A stretch of DNA of 64,000 nt from Saprospiraceae bacterium (GTDB lineage: Bacteria > Bacteroidota > Bacteroidia > Chitinophagales > Saprospiraceae), in contig JAJCYI010000139.1 of the NCBI GenBank assembly GCA_029263015.1, positions 78,724 to 142,723 on the forward strand, written 5' to 3'. Shown here one piece after another: positions 17,832 through 27,500 of the stretch. The position numbers and the translations under genes were made by a program. The notes under the pieces were generated by a model. That model was not told where the DNA came from. It made no database searches and worked only from the letters and a program-made list of their open reading frames with translations. Positions within the stretch are counted from its first letter, which is position 1. Every line of letters starts with the position of its first letter.

Positions 17832-19079
17832 TTAAGATGTAGTTTGCTTCTTTTTCAGCCACACCACTCCGATGATGCCGACCAAAAATATCAATACCGC
17901 TAACAATTCTGCCTGTGTTGGCTGAAAAGGCAGGAAGTCATATTTCACATTTACCCGGATTTTTTCAATAAAAAAGCGCTCCACTCCATTCAAGATCAAA
18001 TAGATGAAAAAGAGTGTGCCCGGAACGAAATTCTTTTTGCGGATGGCCCATAAAAAGCCACCGATCATGAACGACATGATGACTTCGTAAAATGGGGTTG
18101 GATAAACTTTGTCTGCAATGAAATGGCAATAACGGATGCCGCAGGCTTCGGCACAACGATTCTCAATTGGGTAACCCCTTGAGCTGGAGAATACCTCCGA
18201 ATTACAGCCTTCTACCAAACCCCCTGCCATCTCAATGAACCCATCAGCGGTGTTGGCATTGTTCACATTATTTGGGAAATCATAAGACCACATCCAGTCA
18301 GGCAAAAACCACCAGTCGGGCATTGCCTCAGCTACGATGCCCCAGTCTCCATCACCTGCCAATTGGCAGCCAATGCGGCCAACACCATAAGCTAAAATAA
18401 GTGCTGGAGCCACTGCGTCAAGTGTGGGCCAGAAGGGGATGTTGTGTTTTTTTGTGTACCATGTGCAAGCAAGATAGCCACCTATCAGACCACCATAAAT
18501 AGCCAGGCCGCTGCCCGAGAAAAAAGTACCAATTGGGTCGGCCATAAAACCTGAAGGTTCTTCTAAAATGGCAAATACCTTGGCTCCGAGGATGCCGCCG
18601 ACTGCGGCCATCATGGTCAGGTCAGCGATGCGGTCGTGTGGGTAAACTTCCGTGATCTCTACTTTTGGCTTTGCCAATGCCTTCTTCTTTTTATCCCAGT
18701 AAATCAGCCCGGCAAATAAGACAGCAAGGACAACCCCTCCAAGTATGTTTCCTTTTGAGGAGAGCAAAACCCCAGCGGCATCTTGTTGGAATTCATCAAA
18801 ATGTTGGTACATGTACAAGCCTTTGAAACCAACGATGAAACCAAAAATGGCATTGGAAACCAGTTCGCCCATTTTGGCAGGTTCACCACTTATTATTTTA
18901 ACTTTGGCAGCTTGGTAAATGCCCAAGCCAGCTTTTCGTTTCAATTCCATGTAAAAGAACAAGGCTGCCGTGAGGAAGGCAAACATGAGCATGACCCCAA
19001 AGGTCTTGAAGATGGAAGTCCAGTTGTCTGGCTCCGTGCCAAAAAGATCGTGGAATAGGTAAGAAAGGTCTGGGTACAT
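17832..19079 (-). CDS. lgt: Prolipoprotein diacylglyceryl transferase
   Basis: 415 residues. Lgt moves diacylglycerol from phosphatidylglycerol to the lipobox Cys of prolipoproteins, in the inner membrane. The signature region is seen as YGVGRIGCQLAGDGDWGI near residues 230-247, where the classic GRxGNFxNxExxG has Cys-Gln-Leu-Ala in the middle; Arg and the Gly frame are kept. About seven or more hydrophobic helices. At 415 residues it is much longer than the 270-300 of proteobacterial Lgt: there are an N-terminal helix pair, a basic cytosolic loop (YWDKKKKALAKPK) and a roughly 70-residue Cys-containing insertion (VEGCNSEVFSSSRGYPIENR) before the last helices. This fits the presence of several lipoproteins in the window. 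Promoter box at 19187-19194. Confidence 0.9.
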   Translation of the reverse strand: MYPDLSYLFHDLFGTEPDNWTSIFKTFGVMLMFAFLTAALFFYMELKRKAGLGIYQAAKVKIISGEPAKMGELVSNAIFGFIVGFKGLYMYQHFDEFQQDAAGVLLSSKGNILGGVVLAVLFAGLIYWDKKKKALAKPKVEITEVYPHDRIADLTMMAAVGGILGAKVFAILEEPSGFMADPIGTFFSGSGLAIYGGLIGGYLACTWYTKKHNIPFWPTLDAVAPALILAYGVGRIGCQLAGDGDWGIVAEAMPDWWFLPDWMWSYDFPNNVNNANTADGFIEMAGGLVEGCNSEVFSSSRGYPIENRCAEACGIRYCHFIADKVYPTPFYEVIMSFMIGGFLWAIRKKNFVPGTLFFIYLILNGVERFFIEKIRVNVKYDFLPFQPTQAELLAVLIFLVGIIGVVWLKKKQTTS

Positions 19080-19108
19080 TATTTTTCGAAATTGGAAATC
19101 ATATTTCC

Positions 19109-19141
19109 AAAAGCGGAGCTTTTCAAGAAAGCGTCGCTTTT
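19109..19141. repeat. REP-like hairpin of the AAAAGCGACGCTTTTC type, diverged copy
   Basis: Arms AAAAGCGGAGCTTTTC (19109-19124) and GAAAGCGTCGCTTTT (19127-19141). A perfect version is at 29022-29054. It lies in the lgt leader. A second short palindrome, TTGGAAAT/ATTTCCAA, adjoins it at 19093-19110. Confidence 0.5.
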
Positions 19142-19186
19142 AAGAGTTTAAACGATCCTTAGTGTTTTATTCTCTCAGAATGAACG

Positions 19187-19194
19187 CAAAGATA
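19187..19194 (-). promoter_or_regulatory. Bacteroidota -7 box for lgt
   Basis: Read on the minus strand: TATCTTTG followed by CG, the best form of the consensus. The leader to ATG 19079 would be about 100 bases. The same context recurs at 46017-46024. Confidence 0.6.
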
Positions 19195-19240
19195 GAAAAT
19201 GATGAAAGTCATTCACCATTTGTTAACCTTCAAGAAGACT

Positions 19241-19319
19241 GAATAATCCATGGTAGTGGATATTGATGAACGATGATTGATACGGCGCATCGTTCATCAA
19301 TCATCAATAACTTATTCAG
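19241..19319. repeat. Heptad word palindrome downstream of ferritin
   Basis: Outer arms CTGAATAA (19241-19248) and TTATTCAG (19312-19319, overlapping the ferritin stop). Inner arms are built of TGATGAA, CGATGAT, TGATACG on the left and CATCGTT, CATCAAT, CATCAAT on the right. Likely serves as 3' hairpin of ftn. Confidence 0.55.
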
Positions 19320-19836
19320 CTTCAGCTTCGGCAGTCGCTGCCTGAATATTAATGGATTCCAATTCCTTGTCGATAAAATAAAGGCTTTGAGGGCCATCGC
19401 CAATTAGGTTGATACGATCGAGTACATTTCGCATGAGGGCTTCTTCTTCGCGTTGTTCGTTCACGTACCATTGTAGGAAAGTTTGGGTAGAATAGTCATT
19501 TTCCTTTGACGCTAGTTCGATAAGGTTATTGATGCATTTGGTTACTTTCTGTTCGTGTGCATAAACTGTCTTGAATATTTCCTGTACCGATTTGAATTGG
19601 CGGGGTGGCTCCTGGATACCAGGTGTAAGGGCAAGGCCATCCACGTCGGCGAGGTATTCAAAAATCTTCATCATGTGCAGCCTTTCCTCGTCCGATTGTC
19701 GTATCAGGAATTGGTAACAGCCACTTAGGCCTTTATTGTCGCACCAAACGGCCATTGACAAATAAAGAAAGGATGCATATCCTTCCAGGCTGATTTGCTC
19801 GTTTAGCGCCGCTTCCATATTTTTTGAAATCATCAT
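19312..19836 (-). CDS. ftnA: Ferritin (non-heme)
   Basis: 174 residues of the bacterial ferritin FtnA type: a four-helix bundle that oxidises Fe2+ and stores it as mineral in a 24-mer. Ferroxidase residues are visible: Glu in EGYASFLYLSMAVW (near 18), the ExxH pair in SDEERLHMMKIFEYL (near 50-54), Glu in AHEQKVTKCI (near 94) and Gln/Glu further on. Length fits the family. The C-terminus is acidic (AEAEAE). A TAACTTGC box on the minus strand (19865-19872) is a plausible weak promoter. It is divergent from parA. Confidence 0.95.
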   Translation of the reverse strand: MMISKNMEAALNEQISLEGYASFLYLSMAVWCDNKGLSGCYQFLIRQSDEERLHMMKIFEYLADVDGLALTPGIQEPPRQFKSVQEIFKTVYAHEQKVTKCINNLIELASKENDYSTQTFLQWYVNEQREEEALMRNVLDRINLIGDGPQSLYFIDKELESINIQAATAEAEAE

Positions 19837-20053
19837 CCTTATTGCTTGTTTATTGAAAAATGCTGCAAGTTAGGGGTTGTTTTATTTTTTCACTTTTACT
19901 TTGGAGGTGTATTTAAATAAATGTGCATTTTTTTGTTACTGTTGCTTTTAAGCGAATGGCTCAGGCCATTTATGGTTCAGGCGTTGGTAGCAAGGTTTTG
20001 ACCAGAAAAAGGGCATGTGGAAAACTCAAATCTAAAAGACCAATTTAAATAGC

Positions 20054-20061
20054 TAAATTTG
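20054..20061 (+). promoter_or_regulatory. Bacteroidota -7 box for parA
   Basis: TAAATTTG followed by CC matches TAnnTTTG, 45 bases before the ATG at 20107. Confidence 0.55.
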
Positions 20062-20106
20062 CCCAACTCATTCATATTTTTAGATACAAATTAGGTAAAC
20101 GAACAT

Positions 20107-20865
20107 ATGGGAATAGTAATCTCACTTTTAAACCATAAGGGAGGGGTTGGTAAAACAACCAGTGTTATCAACATAGGGGCCGCCATGGCCGTATTGGGAA
20201 AAAAGGTCTTACTGATCGACCTCGACCCCCAGGCAAACCTTTCCCTTTCTTTGGGCGTGCCTCGGCAGCCCAATACTATTTACGAGGCGCTGAGGGGAGA
20301 GTCGGAACTTGAGCCTTTCACAGTCAAGGAAGGGCTTGATATAGTCATGTCAACTTTGGATTTATCGGGCGCAGAAATGGAGCTTATCAATGAAGCGGGG
20401 AGGGAATATATCCTGCGGGAACTGTTTGAGCCGGTAAAAGAAGAATATGATTTCATTATTATCGACTGCCCACCATCGCTTGGCCTACTCACTTTGAACG
20501 CACTTGCTGCAAGCCGTTATGTGTATATACCATTGCAGACCCAATTCCTTGCATTGCAGGGCTTGGCCAAGATCAAGCAGGTGATCGACAAAGTGAGATT
20601 CCGCCTCAATAAGGAATTGGACATTGGAGGTGTTATTGCTACTATGTACGATAGTCGTAAAATCTTGAACCGTGACGTTGTGGAAACCATCAAAAAATAC
20701 TTTGGCGAAAAGGTGTTTGAAACGATGATTCGTGATAATGTTGCCTTGGCTGAAGCACCAGCACAGCGCAAAGATATATTCCGTTATAACAAGAACAGTA
20801 TTGGGGCAAAAGACTATATGAGCCTTTGCAAGGAAATATTGGAAAGAGTAGAAGTGCCGGTGTGA
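20107..20865 (+). CDS. parA: ParA-family partition ATPase
   Basis: 252 residues, the size of chromosomal/Soj-type ParA without an N-terminal DNA-binding domain. Deviant Walker A KGGVGKTT at 11-18 with the signature lysine; Walker A' region DLDPQANLSLSLG near 39-51; Walker B-like IIIDCPPSLGLL near 118-129. Such ATPases form dimers on DNA and are released by a partner protein to move DNA or protein cargo. No ParB gene with a CTPase/HTH domain lies nearby; the next gene encodes a ribbon-helix-helix protein with ParB-like N-terminal motifs and is the likely partner. Confidence 0.93.
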   Translation: MGIVISLLNHKGGVGKTTSVINIGAAMAVLGKKVLLIDLDPQANLSLSLGVPRQPNTIYEALRGESELEPFTVKEGLDIVMSTLDLSGAEMELINEAGREYILRELFEPVKEEYDFIIIDCPPSLGLLTLNALAASRYVYIPLQTQFLALQGLAKIKQVIDKVRFRLNKELDIGGVIATMYDSRKILNRDVVETIKKYFGEKVFETMIRDNVALAEAPAQRKDIFRYNKNSIGAKDYMSLCKEILERVEVPV

Positions 20866-20871
20866 CAATGG

Positions 20872-20976
20872 ATTTAGACATTAGACAAATAGACGTTAGA
20901 CAATAGATTTCAGACACTTGGTATAAATATTATTTCGTAAAACATTGATAGTCAAATATTCTCTCTAATTTCTAAT
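20872..20976. repeat. Heptad word arrays (TTTAGAC and TAATTTC) between parA and its partner
   Basis: 20874-20915 reads in 7-base steps as TTTAGAC, ATTAGAC, AATAGAC, GTTAGAC, AATAGAT, TTCAGAC. A second short array with word TAATTTC lies at 20955-20976. The first uses the same word as arrays at 28598-28746 and 30354-30429. Confidence 0.6.
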
Positions 20977-21011
20977 TTCTAAAGACCAGTTTATAACCAA
21001 CCCAGAAGAAA

Positions 21012-21515
21012 TTGAGCAAGAAGAAATTTACCGATGGCCTTGAAAGTTTGTTCTCTACTGACACGAAAGGAGATGTCAGTGGCAAGGGGACTGCTTTCCT
21101 GAGAACGCCCTCTGATAAAAAGGATGGGAATACGCCTCAAAAGCGTTCTTCTTCGCGTAAAAATTTCACCACGGACCTCGATTCACTTTTGGAAGAGGCC
21201 CTACAAGAAAGTTTTGAAGAGAAGATGGCCGAAAGGGAAGCTGGGAAAAGCAGCGGAAAACCTCGATACCAAAATCCGACACGGAGGCCGATGACGGGTT
21301 TGGACGTATTGATCCGCCGCACAGTTGAATCTGGAGAAATAGAAGAAAACCACAAAGAAGGTACCAAGCGCCTTACCGTTACTTTTCACAAGAGTAAAAT
21401 AGTGAAGTTGAAAAAAATTGCCCGTCTCGAAAAAGCTTATTTGAAAGATATTTTGGGCGGCTTGGTTGACGAGTATATTCAGCGCTACGAGCAGGAAAAA
21501 GGGAGCGTACAATAA
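21012..21515 (+). CDS. Ribbon-helix-helix protein with three ParB-N-terminus-like motifs, candidate ParA partner
   Basis: 167 residues from a TTG start (no nearby in-frame ATG upstream). The C-terminal part, about 119-160 (KRLTVTFHKSKI followed by two helices ending VDEYIQRYE), has the strand-helix-helix pattern of MetJ/Arc DNA-binding proteins. The long, charged N-terminal part carries three similar short motifs: KFTDGLESLF (5-14), NFTTDLDSLL (51-60) and PMTGLDVLI (93-101). They resemble the extreme N-terminal peptide of ParB (GKGINALF in Spo0J), the part that stimulates the ParA ATPase. It follows parA by 146 bases. I infer that it binds DNA and ParA; no centromere-like iterons were found. 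Its stop abuts the stop of the convergent giant gene without a gap. Confidence 0.72.
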   Translation: MSKKKFTDGLESLFSTDTKGDVSGKGTAFLRTPSDKKDGNTPQKRSSSRKNFTTDLDSLLEEALQESFEEKMAEREAGKSSGKPRYQNPTRRPMTGLDVLIRRTVESGEIEENHKEGTKRLTVTFHKSKIVKLKKIARLEKAYLKDILGGLVDEYIQRYEQEKGSVQ

Positions 21516-24500
21516 TCACCTGACCAAAGTCACCCCTCCATAGAACTCCTTCATTTTACCATCTTTAAATTTTACAACAGCCTTCCAAGCGAAAACCGCA
21601 GGGTTCATTGGCTTGTCCTCGAAATTGCCATTCCACCCAAAATGAGGATTGTTGGGCGGAAAGTCTGATTGATGAAAAACCTGGTTGCCCCACCGGTCAA
21701 AGATCATGAAGGAGGCCACTTCGTCCACATCTTTTCCAGCATAAAAAATAAGCAGGTCGTTCACATTGTCGCCATTTGGTGAGAAGCCAGTAGGTACATA
21801 AAATGGATGTTCTTCATTTACAATAACGGTTACATCATCCATTGCCCAACAGCCCGTTGTATCAAAAACCTTAATATGGTAAGTGGTGGTTTCTAGTGGG
21901 AAAACCAGTTGGTCGAGGCAAGAGGGGCATTCAACAGAATCGGGCAGGTTCGTCCAAATGATTGAATCCAGTTCGTTCAAATCGAGGTTGGTCTGTGCCT
22001 CCAGCTCGGCACTTTCACCCTGATTGATGTGAATATCATCTCCAAGTTCCACCAGCACTTCGTTGGAAAATAAAATGGAAACGGATGTTTCCCAATAACA
22101 GCCGTTGACATCTTCCACCAGCAGGTCGTAAGGCCCAGGATCGAGGTAACTGAACTGGGGGAAGGTGACAAAAATATCGTCATTCAATGAATATATATAA
22201 GGTGGAGTGCCGCCTAAAACGCTGTCAATGAAGATAGTTCCCTCAAAATCAATGCAGTCAGGATGATCGAAAGAAAGTAATACATCGTCGATGGGTATGG
22301 CATTGGCGGTCACGGTGGTGGTGTCCGAAGCGGTACAACCATTGTCCAATTTCCTTACGGTCAAATAATATTGTCCAGCCGCATCCACATCAGTAACAAG
22401 TGCATTCGGCGTAAAAATAGTGCCCGCTGTATTGGTTGTCCATTGATAGGTGACAGAATCGGTGGTCGAGCCTTCTCCTGAAACCAAGATCCGCAAATTA
22501 TCGCAATCCAACTGACCGAGCGACGATGCCACAGCAGTTGGCTGGCTGATGTCCTGCGAGACAATAATGCTGCTGTCACCCTCGCAGCCATTGGTGGTGT
22601 CGGTGATGGTTACATTGTAAATTCCCTGCTGGTTGACAGTCGGGATTGGCGTGTTTTCATTCAAGATTGTGCCAGGGCCGCTCCAGGTGTATTCAAAAAT
22701 GGGTTGATTGGTTGGTGGCAGTACCTCTATTTGAACGGACGTGGAATCACAGGTCAGTTCATTCGCTGGCATAACCTGCACAAAAGGGGCTTCGAGGTCT
22801 TCATCTACGAAAATGGTTTCTTCGTTGGTGCAACCTGTTCGGGTATGAGTTGCCAAAAGGATATAGGTGCCGCCGCTATCAATGGTCACGTTAGGTGAAT
22901 TTGTTCCAAAAACAATATGGCCGTCTATTGTTGACCAAAAATAATCCACACTGTCAATCGGGGTGGAAGTGCTGCCGCTAAACACAAGCTGCTGTACATC
23001 GCAAGTGATGAGCGGGGTTTGCGAAGCGGTAATGTTGGCAATGGGTGAAATAGTGTCCAAACTGACCAAAACCGTGTCGGTGACCACGCAACCATTACTA
23101 GTGTCTGATACTTCCAAAATATACGTCCCGCTTGCATTTATCAATGGCAGCACGGAACTCGTATCGGATAAGATGCCAGGCCCCGTCCAATTGTAAATAA
23201 TGTCTGCCCCAACCTGTGAACTTGTACCATCAAGGTTCATTTCAGTTCGGGTGCAGGTCAGTGTCGAATCAGGGCCAGCATCGGCAATGGGGATGTCCGC
23301 ATCAACGGTAATATTAACAGAAGTGGTGTCTTTGCATTGGTTGAACTGGTCGGTTACGATCAGTTGATAATTTCCGGCAGAGTCAATGATAGGCACTGCT
23401 GTCATTTCACCAAATAGAAAATGCCCATCTAAGGTTGACCATTCAAAATCAAGTTGGCCATTGGGCGTTGAATTGTTGCCGTTGAGTTGCAATTGCAAGT
23501 TTTGGCAGTTGATCTCTTGGGCGCTACCCGCGTTGGCTACTGGTGGTGTTATCTCCTCAACCACTTCGATCGAAGCCATTGATGTACAATTATTTACCAA
23601 GTCCGTTACCGTTAGTTCATAAATGCCAGGGCAATTGACAGATGGTTGTAAAATGTCCGTTGCACTGGTGAAACAACCGTTTGTTGTGGACCAATCAAAA
23701 ACCAGTACACCAGAACCTGCCTGAACAATTACTGCTTGGATAGTAAAAACGGTATCCACGCAAGTGTAAAAAAGGTCGTCCCCAACATTTACCTGGGGGA
23801 AAGCATCGTCTGCCGAAACCGTCGCCGTGTCGGTTGTACCGCACCCGTTCAGGGGGTTGGTGACGGTGAAATAATAATCCCCTGGGGCACAGGCATTGAT
23901 GTCCTCCACATCGGGCGGGCTGCAAATGTCCCCTCCATCTGTTGTCCAAAGAAAGGACATGCCAGGCAGGCTGGTCGAGCCATTTAAAAGCACAGTGTTG
24001 GCTGCACAGGTGATTTGCTCGTCAGGGCCAGCATCGGCGTCTGGAAAATTCAAGTCAAGGCCTATTTCGGCGGAATCGATTGAAAAACAACCAGTTATCG
24101 TGTCGGTTACTAAAATTTCATAGATGCCTACGGCATCAATTTCGGGGGAGGTCGTCGTTTCACCATTCAAAATATTGCCGTTAGAGGTGCTCCAAAAATA
24201 GACGATACCAGCGCCAGGTTCAGAATTGGTCCCGTCCAATATTAATGTGTTATCAATACAGTTGAGGTCGTCGTCAGGCCCAGCATCAGCAACAGGCACA
24301 AAGCTGTTGTCAACAACATCGACATCACAGAATGTACTGAACACCGCTCCATTTGGATAGGTCCTCGAAACGGTCAGGCGATAAATGCCGCTTTGGTCAG
24401 CACAGGCCATCTCGGTCGTTTCACCTCCGCATAAATTACCCGTGAGGGCAGTCCAGAAATAAGAAATGTCGGTACCTTGCGATGAGCCAAAGGCATTAAG

Positions 24501-27500
24501 CGCTACGGTATCTGTATTACAATCCAGTACATCTGTTACCGTGGCAGCACAGTTTGGCTCACAATTGACTGGCGCAAAAACGGTTGCTGAGTCGGTCGCC
24601 GTGCAAAGGTTGTTTTCGTTCGTTACAGTGAAATAAAAAATGTCTTCGACATTGTTGGCATTGACAGTGGCAATGAGTGAGCTGCTGCCACCTAAAACAG
24701 TACCACCTGGCGATGACCATTCAAAAGAAAGGTTGCCACCAAGTGGGGTCACGGTGGCGGACAATACCGTATCTGTCGCTCCACATGCCATCTGTATATT
24801 ATCCACTTCAATATTGGCGCTGACTTGGAAATCTTCTAACTGCACTTCCACATTGTCGAATGCGGTGCAGCCGTTCGATTGATCTCTCACGAACAATTCA
24901 TAAGTTCCAGCCCCGAAAATTTCTACATTCAGTACATTTATTGACGAACAAAAAGAGCCTTCCAAGCTGGCCCATTCATACACGATATTTGGCCCCTGTG
25001 AAGAACCGCTCGCATCCAATTGGTAACAGGTGTCGAGTTCTGGGCAGTTCAATGTCAGCAAGAAATCCCCAGCATCGGCAATGGGCGGTGTGCTGTCCGA
25101 AAATATTTGCACGGTATCATAAGCCGTCAATCCGACGGCAAGATTGGTGATTGCAAGCACATAAGTACCTTCTGTCAAAACAGGGGCAGCCCAGTCAGAA
25201 ACATTTTGTAAAATATTTCCAGGAATCAAAAACCACTCGTGAGAAAAATTGGGACCATCGCTCCCAGTCGCCAAAAGGGTATCCACGATGGGGTTGCAAA
25301 AGACCAAACCATCGGCACCCGCATCTACCAAGGGCATACAGGCGGCGGTGTCTAAAGTAACCAGGACTGTATCGAAACTAACGCAAGCGGTTTGAGTATC
25401 AGTCACTTCCAGCACATACATACCCATTGAATCCACAGCGGGTGAAATACTATTTTGACCCGAAACAAGAATGCCGTTCGTGGTTGTCCATTGATACAAA
25501 ATATTGGCCCCAGCGTCAGAAAGCGAGCCATCCAAAATAGCTTGCCCGGTCGTGCAATCCAGCAAGGCATCTGGCCCTGCACTGGCAAAAGGCGGTGTTG
25601 AACCCTCTGTGACAATAACTTGTGCGGTGTCCTCACAAAAAGCAAAGTTCAGGATGAAATAAAAGGTGTCGGGATAATTTATTTCCGTCATTGTATTTCC
25701 AGAAATGACCTGTCCAGCAGCGTTTTGCCACTCAAAAAGAGAGAAGGGCTCGATGACAGAATTGCTTGCGTCGAGCGTGAAAACAGAATCTTGGCAATTT
25801 ATTTCACCCAAAGAATCCACCACGTTGGCGGCGAGCGGAACGAGGTCGTCCACCACCACTGCTGAATCAATAGCTGTGCAGCCGCTCAGTACATCAGTGA
25901 CGGTCAGGTAATAAATCCCAGCAGAATCAACAGTTGCAAACGGTTCGTCCGTGACAGAGGTGAACGAGCCGCCAAGTGTACTTGTCCATTCGTATATGAT
26001 GTTGTTGCCGATGGAGCTTCCGATGCCGCCAATGTCTTCATTTATATTGGTGCAACTGATCGTGTCAGGCCCATTTCCCGCATCGGAAAATGGTTGAAAT
26101 ATGTATTCAAAAATTGTGACTGATGTTGTGTCCGAGCAACCATTCACTGTGTTTGAAATAACCAAAGAGATTGGCCCTGGTTGGGTCACGGTGGCAATGG
26201 GCGTGCCCTGCCCGCTTGCGATGTTCCCGACCCAAATAAAAGTGGTGTTTTGCGTATTCAATGAAACGCTCCCGTCTAGCACCACGGAATCGTTGATGCA
26301 AGTAAGCGAATCAGGGCCAGGGATGTCGATGATGGCCTGGGGTGTGAGAGAATCTACTGATACTTGAACAAAACTGGTGTCCTGGCAAGCATTGACTAGG
26401 TCAGTGACAATTAATTCATAAATACCTGGTTCATCGACTTCTGGTGTAGCGATGTTATTGGGAGATAAAATATTGCCGGGCATGGATGTCCAGAAGAAAG
26501 AAATATTTCCCGAAGGAGAAGAATTCGCACCATTTAAAAGTACCGTTGGTACGGTGCAGGAGAGAGTCGTATCCGAGCCTGCATTGGCGCTGGGCGAAAC
26601 CATGTTTTGAAATATTTCTACCTGATCGGTATCCGTGCAACCGTTCTCCGTGTTTGTTATCAGCAATTCGTAAATACCTGGTTCTGTTATTGTTGTGATT
26701 GGTAAAAGGGTGTCAGAGACTGGGCCGGCCCATTGGTAGGTCAGGTTGGAACCACCAGTTGAATTGCTTGCATCCAATTGTACGGAAACGACTCCGCAGG
26801 TCAGCAAGTCGGGTGAAATGGCGGTGGCGACCGCAGTTGGCAGGTCAACATCTTCAATGACCATAACGGAGTCAATGGCACTACAGCCGAGGGCCGTTAC
26901 CGTTACCCAATAAGTGCCAGGAGCATCAACACTAATACTTGCCGTGTTGTCTCCATTCGGGAAATTTCCAACATCGGTTGTCCACTGGTAACTCAATGTG
27001 CCAAGCGTGGTATTAGCATTGGCTGTTAAGGTTATTTCGGTAACGGTACAGGTCAACGTGTCTGGCGGAAGAATGGAAACATCCACTTCCATCACGGTCA
27101 AGTCCAAATGAACAATGCTGTCGCAGCCAAGTAAATTGGTAGTGAGCGTATCTGTCGAAATACCAGTATTGGCATAAGGCGTTAACCCCACCCAGACTGT
27201 ATCGCCCAAACAAATGGTGTCGGTCAAACTTATTTCAATAGGCTGCAAAACGGTTAGGTCCAGCAGCACGGTGCTGTCGCAGCCAAAGCGGTTTTGCATC
27301 AGGATTTCATACATGCCAGAAAGGTCAAAAGTGTCTGTTCCTACCACATATTCTTCCTCCGTGCAAATGGTAACCACCGTCTCAGTTGTATCTGGATTGA
27401 GCACCGTCAGGGTTAGGTTAACAATGCTATCACAACCTCCAAAAGAAGTCAGTGTGTCTGCATAAATGCCTGTTGTGAAATAAGGTATTGAGCCTATGAA

